Positions 44,459-48,355 of a DNA stretch of 48,355 nt are shown here, one piece after another (positions within the stretch are counted from its first letter, which is position 1; every line of letters starts with the position of its first letter). The stretch spans positions 1 to 48,355 of the forward strand of contig LUZN01000010.1 in assembly GCA_001603665.1 (NCBI GenBank), read 5' to 3'. Position numbers and translations under genes: made by a program. This DNA is from Bacteroidales bacterium Bact_22. Lineage in GTDB: Bacteria > Bacteroidota > Bacteroidia > Bacteroidales > F082. The notes below the pieces were generated by a model that made no database searches, had not been told where the DNA came from, and saw only the letters and a program-made list of their open reading frames with translations.

Positions 44459-46392
44459 TTGTAGTTACGTTGTTTCAGTTCAACATTTTCAAATTTAAGC
44501 TCTTCTTTATGCAGAATCGGCTCATTATCAACGCCTTGGAATTCGTAGGCGGCGACGAAGGCATAATGTTCGTCATCACGCTGGGCCTCGCCGTCGGGAG
44601 TCTGATATTCCTCACGGAAATGACCGCCGCACGACTCGTTACGCATCAAGGCGTCGCGTGCTATGAGCTCTCCCATCTCGAGGAAATCGGCCACACGGAG
44701 GGCTTTTTCAAGCTCGGTATTCATACCTTCGACGTTCGGCACCTTGACACGTGTCCAAAACTCCTTTCTCAAAGCCTTGATCTCTTCGATGGCTTCCTTG
44801 AGACTCTGTTCGGTGCGCGACATGCCGACTTTCTCCCACATAATTCGTCCCAAACGACGATGAATATTGTCAGTTACGATATCGCCATTTATCGACAAAA
44901 TCCGTGTAATTCGCTGACGCACAGCGAGTTCCGCCTCCTCAAATTGTGGAAGGTTTTCGTCTAACGGTTTTTCGTTGATTTGGTCGGCGAGATAGTTCTG
45001 CATGGTGTATGGAAGCACGAAATAGCCGTCCGAGAGGCCCTGCATGAGGGCTGAGGCGCCCAGACGGTTAGCTCCGTGGTCGGAGAAGTTGACCTCGCCT
45101 GCTGCGAACAGTCCTTTCACTGTGGTCTGCAGCTCGTAGTCGACCCAGAGACCGCCCATGGTGTAGTGGACGGCGGGATAAATCATCATCGGGGTGACGT
45201 AAGGGTTCTCGTCGACGATGCGTTCGTACATCTCGAAGAGGTTGCCGTATTTCTCCTCAACGGCTTGTTTTCCAAGACGTTGTATAGCTTCTTTGAAGTC
45301 GAGATACACCGCGCGGCCAGTGTTGTTGACTCCGTAGCCGGCATCGCATCTCTCCTTGGCCGCGCGGGATGCGACATCTCGTGGAACCAGGTTGCCGAAT
45401 GAAGGATAACGACGTTCGAGGTAGTAGTCCCGCTCATCTTCAGGGATATCGGTGGCTTTGATCTTGCCTTCACGGAGCAGACGGGCTTTCTCGGCGTCCT
45501 TAGGCACCCAGATGCGGCCGTCGTTACGCAGCGACTCGCTCATCAGGGTCAGCTTCGACTGGTAGTCGCCGTGCACTGGGATACATGTCGGGTGAATCTG
45601 TGTGAAGCAAGGATTCGCCATGCAGGCGCCTTTTTTATAACATTGCCAGATGGCAGAGCCGTTCGACGACATCGCGTTGGTGGAGAGGTAAAACACGCGT
45701 CCGTAGCCACCAGAAGCGATTACGACGGCATGAGCGGAGTAACGCTCGAGCTCGCCGGTGACGAGGTTTCGCACTATCACGCCTCTTGCACGGCCGTCGA
45801 CGACCACCAGATCCATCATCTCGCGGCGAGGGTACATCTTCACCGTCCCCTTCTCTATCTCTTTGCTGAGAGCCCCGTAGGCGCCTAAAAGAAGCTGCTG
45901 ACCGGTCTGGCCGCGCGCGTAGAACGTGCGTGACACCTGTGCACCTCCGAAGGAACGGTTCGCCAGCAAGCCGCTGTAATCGCGTGCAAACGGCACTCCT
46001 TGAGCCACACACTGGTCGATGATGCTGTTGCTGACCTCTGCCAGACGGTAGACGTTGGCTTCACGCGCGCGGTAATCGCCGCCCTTGATGGTGTCGTTGA
46101 ACAACCGCTGCACGCTGTCGCCGTCGTTAGGATAGTTCTTCGCCGCGTTGATGCCACCCTGGGCGGCGATGCTGTGAGCGCGGCGCGGACTGTCCTGGAT
46201 GCAGAACACCTTCACGTTGAAACCCAGCTCGCCGAACGAGGCCGCCGCCGACGCTCCAGCCAGACCGGTGCCTATGACTATGATGTCAAGCTTCCGTTTG
46301 TTGGCAGGGTTGACGAGCTTCTGCTCAGCTTTATATTTCGTCCATTTTTCGGCCAGAGGGCCCGCCGGTATTTTTGAGTCTAGAAAGTTCAT
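44455..46392 (-). CDS. sdhA: fumarate reductase/succinate dehydrogenase flavoprotein subunit
   Basis: Catalytic subunit interconverting fumarate and succinate. The 645-residue protein has the FAD-binding [12 protein letters not shown] (41-52), the covalent FAD histidine H73 in [14 protein letters not shown], and the active-site segments around [25 protein letters not shown] and [14 protein letters not shown]. The long form and C-A-B gene order match the type-B enzymes of Bacteroides and epsilonproteobacteria. It begins right at a 9-base tandem repeat, and its first codons (ATG AAC TTT) look like a diverged repeat copy. Confidence 0.96.
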   Translation of the reverse strand: MNFLDSKIPAGPLAEKWTKYKAEQKLVNPANKRKLDIIVIGTGLAGASAAASFGELGFNVKVFCIQDSPRRAHSIAAQGGINAAKNYPNDGDSVQRLFNDTIKGGDYRAREANVYRLAEVSNSIIDQCVAQGVPFARDYSGLLANRSFGGAQVSRTFYARGQTGQQLLLGAYGALSKEIEKGTVKMYPRREMMDLVVVDGRARGVIVRNLVTGELERYSAHAVVIASGGYGRVFYLSTNAMSSNGSAIWQCYKKGACMANPCFTQIHPTCIPVHGDYQSKLTLMSESLRNDGRIWVPKDAEKARLLREGKIKATDIPEDERDYYLERRYPSFGNLVPRDVASRAAKERCDAGYGVNNTGRAVYLDFKEAIQRLGKQAVEEKYGNLFEMYERIVDENPYVTPMMIYPAVHYTMGGLWVDYELQTTVKGLFAAGEVNFSDHGANRLGASALMQGLSDGYFVLPYTMQNYLADQINEKPLDENLPQFEEAELAVRQRITRILSINGDIVTDNIHRRLGRIMWEKVGMSRTEQSLKEAIEEIKALRKEFWTRVKVPNVEGMNTELEKALRVADFLEMGELIARDALMRNESCGGHFREEYQTPDGEAQRDDEHYAFVAAYEFQGVDNEPILHKEELKFENVELKQRNYK

Positions 46393-46418
46393 AAAGTTTA
46401 TAAAGTTTATAAAGTTTT
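46388..46418. repeat. 9-base tandem repeat at the sdhA start codon
   Basis: Three near-perfect copies of ATAAAGTTT (46391-46418) with a diverged fourth copy that contains the sdhA start codon and its next codons. It lies in the 57-base gap between sdhC and sdhA, so it forms the translation-initiation region of sdhA on the minus strand (AAACTTTAT repeats). Confidence 0.8.
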
Positions 46419-46449
46419 ATATTTAAAGTAATACTTTAACTTTTATAGC

Positions 46450-47103
46450 TTAAACAATTAACCAATAATAAATTACAACTGAAACAAACATCATCACGAT
46501 GACTGCTGCAAAGAATTTTCCGAGCCATTCGATACGGCGTTGCCACACAAGGTTGTTCCAGCCTATCGACTGCATCACGCTGGCGATTCCGTGCGACAGA
46601 TGAAACCAAATCGCGACGAGCCAGAGCAGGTACATGACGCTGAAATAGTTGTTAGCAAAGATGAATTTTATCTGGTCGATGCCGTCGACAGGAGCGCCGC
46701 CCTTGATCTCGGCGAGCTGCATCTTCGACCAGAAGTCGATGAGATGAAACACCAAACCGAACAGGATGAAAGCACCTATAGCCAGCATGTTTTTCGACGC
46801 CCAAGACACCCCTTCCGGGCGCTCGTTGACAGCATAACGCTGTCTGCCTCGCGCCTTGAAGTTCTGCCAAGAAAGGACGAAAGCGTAGATGAGATGAAGT
46901 GCCATCAAAATAGCGAGACCGATAGTTCCCACGATGGCATACCAGTTGGCGCCCAAAAACTCGCAGATCCATCGATAGCCGTCCTCAGAGAATATCGAGA
47001 CGACATTCATCGCGCCGTGAAACAGCAGAAAGAACACCAAACCGCCGCCAGTAATGGCCATTATCAATTTCTTAGTGATTGAGGATAAACCTTTTGTGCC
47101 CAT
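46450..47103 (-). CDS. sdhC: fumarate reductase/succinate dehydrogenase cytochrome b subunit
   Basis: Membrane anchor that exchanges electrons with menaquinol and carries heme b. The 217-residue protein has five hydrophobic segments, as in the single-chain type-B cytochrome b558. Candidate heme-ligand histidines are seen in LFHGAMNV, ALHLIYAF, VFHLIDFW and WFHLSHGIASV. It is first in the C-A-B operon, with a clear promoter at 47127-47158. Confidence 0.94.
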   Translation of the reverse strand: MGTKGLSSITKKLIMAITGGGLVFFLLFHGAMNVVSIFSEDGYRWICEFLGANWYAIVGTIGLAILMALHLIYAFVLSWQNFKARGRQRYAVNERPEGVSWASKNMLAIGAFILFGLVFHLIDFWSKMQLAEIKGGAPVDGIDQIKFIFANNYFSVMYLLWLVAIWFHLSHGIASVMQSIGWNNLVWQRRIEWLGKFFAAVIVMMFVSVVIYYWLIV

Positions 47104-47126
47104 TTCAAAATGATTAATTCAATCTA

Positions 47127-47158
47127 CAAAAATACAAAAAATTGTTATTCTCCCCAAC
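47127..47158 (-). promoter_or_regulatory. promoter of the sdhCAB operon
   Basis: On the minus strand GTTG (47155-47158) is followed after 20 bases by TATTTTTG (47127-47134), matching the Bacteroidota consensus and spacing. The leader to the ATG at 47103 would be about 17 bases. The upstream element lies just beyond the terminator of the preceding gene. Confidence 0.6.
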
Positions 47159-47163
47159 AATTG

Positions 47164-47200
47164 TATAAAAAAAGAAGAACCGCCTTTGGGGGGCGGTTCT
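47164..47200 (-). terminator. intrinsic terminator of the beta-propeller lipoprotein gene
   Basis: A 9-bp stem (AGAACCGCC / GGCGGTTCT, 47176-47184 with 47192-47200) with a 7-base loop is followed, on the minus strand, by TTCTTTTTTT. It ends the transcript whose stop codon is at 47221 and insulates the sdhCAB promoter. Confidence 0.9.
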
Positions 47201-47220
47201 CCGAGCAAATTAGGATTATA

Positions 47221-48282
47221 TTAATTGAAAAGCACATAGCTCGGGATTATGCCAAGCGAGAAGGTGCCAAGCAGCGTGCCGTCGGCTGAATAACGCAACA
47301 AATCGCCGTTCTGCACATAGTTCTTCGCATCGGTGACGTACAATTCGCCATTCTGCGGGTTGACCTTCAGGTTGTAAAACAACTTTCCTTCCGAAGCAAT
47401 AAACGGAGTGTTAGGAAGTTCGTTAGCATCGGCCGACACCTTATAAACATTAAGACTGCCATAGCCGCCATTCATGAAATAGATGTTCTCCCCTGCCGCA
47501 TCGACAGTCAGACCGCTTGGATAACTGCCATCAGCAAGGTCGAAACGCTTGATAACCTCATGTGTTGCCGCATCGATGCAGATAATAGCAGGGTCGCAAG
47601 GTGGCATATAACCGCCGCTGCACGACACCCAGATGTGGTTGTTTTTATCCACAACCATAGAGTTAGGCTCTTGAGCGACTTCAATGGTTGCAACAAGTGT
47701 ATCAGCCTCACAATCAATCACTTGTACAGATTTATTAGAGCCTGTTGGAACGTAATAATTCGACCAGTTCGACATAAACACCTCGTTGCCGACCTTCACC
47801 ATGGCCTCGGTAGCACTACCATATTGGATAAAAGTCAAAGCATTGGTGCTGAGATCCATCTTCCAGAAACCAGGACTCTCGATATCCGACACGTAAGCCT
47901 TGTTATCGCTCACCTGCAGCATATACCGCGGCGAGTTGAAACCTTCGATTTTTTCCTTATATTTGATGGTCTTAGCATTCACCTTATAAATATATCTGCT
48001 GTTGTTGACCACGATGTACAAATCGTTGCCGATCTTCGTAAGTGACTGTCCCACATCGCCTACCGGAGCGTCGTTAACTCTGAAAAACAGATTGTTTTCG
48101 ACCTCATTCTTATCGAAATCGTAGAACGAAAGCGATGCATTGGCGTATGTAAAGGTACCCTCATTGAGGATAAAAACGCCCTTGCCTACTGTGAACACCT
48201 CTGGTCCTGCATCTTTCTCTTTTTTGCAACCGACAAATACTATCGAAATTGCAATCATCATAACTAAAAATGCTTTTTTCAT
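47221..48282 (-). CDS. DUF5074/YncE-like beta-propeller lipoprotein, possibly BtuG-like
   Basis: A 353-residue lipoprotein with a signal ending in FVGC (about 16-19) followed by KKEKDAG. The mature part is a chain of beta-propeller blades: IGNDLYIVVNNSRYIYKVNAKT, DNKAYVSDIESPGFWKMDL, KNNHIWVSCSGGY, GENIYFMNGGYGSLNVYKV and GELYVTDAKNYVQNGDLLRY. This matches the DUF5074 group, which as I recall includes the surface vitamin B12-binding protein BtuG of Bacteroides. If so, a TonB-dependent BtuB receptor would be expected next to it, but the upstream gene is outside the window. Other DUF5074 proteins have unknown ligands. It ends at a strong terminator. Confidence 0.82.
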   Translation of the reverse strand: MKKAFLVMMIAISIVFVGCKKEKDAGPEVFTVGKGVFILNEGTFTYANASLSFYDFDKNEVENNLFFRVNDAPVGDVGQSLTKIGNDLYIVVNNSRYIYKVNAKTIKYKEKIEGFNSPRYMLQVSDNKAYVSDIESPGFWKMDLSTNALTFIQYGSATEAMVKVGNEVFMSNWSNYYVPTGSNKSVQVIDCEADTLVATIEVAQEPNSMVVDKNNHIWVSCSGGYMPPCDPAIICIDAATHEVIKRFDLADGSYPSGLTVDAAGENIYFMNGGYGSLNVYKVSADANELPNTPFIASEGKLFYNLKVNPQNGELYVTDAKNYVQNGDLLRYSADGTLLGTFSLGIIPSYVLFN

Positions 48283-48355
48283 AATTTTTTATTTAAAATT
48301 CAATATTTAAAATTTAAAATTAAATAATTCAATAATTATAGTTAATAATTCAATA
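48283..48355. repeat. AT-rich repeated intergenic sequence at the window edge
   Basis: The 73 bases upstream of the propeller lipoprotein contain repeated TTTAAAAT and AATAATTCAAT units and almost no G or C. No promoter element was recognised in the visible part. The composition resembles that of the gap at 12294-12345. Confidence 0.5.

Overview
The window reads as chromosomal DNA from an anaerobic member of the Bacteroidota, most likely an uncultured gut or rumen Bacteroidales. The evidence is a type IX secretion (T9SS) sorting tail on a giant exported protein, the T9SS regulator PorX, lipoproteins with Bacteroidota-style lipoboxes, -7 promoter elements of the form TAnnTTTG in front of many genes, a three-subunit type-B fumarate reductase (C-A-B order), and a Bacteroidota-type glycogen cluster. 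No tRNA, rRNA, CRISPR array, transposase or phage gene was seen. Coding density is very high: no gene-free stretch reaches 300 bases, and many neighbours overlap by 4 bases (ATGA) or 8 bases (ATGCTTAR).

Layout. 128-5938 (+): one 1936-residue mosaic T9SS cargo protein, closed by a strong bidirectional terminator it shares with the convergent glycine decarboxylase gene gcvP (5994-8855, -). 8961-9716 (+): an unknown lipoprotein whose 3' end runs into the end of a Mur ligase gene. 9641-12284 (-): a murL-murD2-like pair that would make the D-Glu of peptidoglycan by an alternative route. 12475-17644 (-): an operon of a HEAT-repeat protein, a TlpA-like thioredoxin and a NagZ/beta-lactamase-fold fusion that probably recycles muropeptides. 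17800-19959 (+): a MATE transporter, an unknown small protein and a DnaQ-like exonuclease. 19963-21324 (-): a visibly AT-rich islet with a DUF2442/DUF4160 pair and a NERD-domain protein.

21375-30621 (-): a tightly packed glycogen operon (debranching enzyme, GT4 glycosyltransferase, GH57 enzyme, a 1409-residue glycogen synthase-phosphorylase fusion, and a small esterase). 30751-33624 (+): an M3 dipeptidyl carboxypeptidase lipoprotein and a LutA-type CCG protein. 33604-43641 (-): a long run of lipoprotein, GT4, purD, a membrane protein, rnhB, porX, tsaE, aroB and aroA. 43703-47103 (-): the fumarate reductase/succinate dehydrogenase operon. 47221-48282 (-): a beta-propeller lipoprotein of the DUF5074/BtuG kind, whose upstream partner lies outside the window.

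How it fits together. Two themes dominate. One is cell-wall metabolism: MurL/MurD2 for precursor synthesis next to a fused muropeptide-recycling hydrolase. The other is anaerobic energy and storage: glycogen synthesis and breakdown in one operon, with fumarate respiration to succinate. The most unusual item is the murL-murD2-like pair, which carries a PP-loop, a QueC-like four-cysteine site and an in-frame intergenic repeat. All assignments rest on motifs read by eye; no database search was run.
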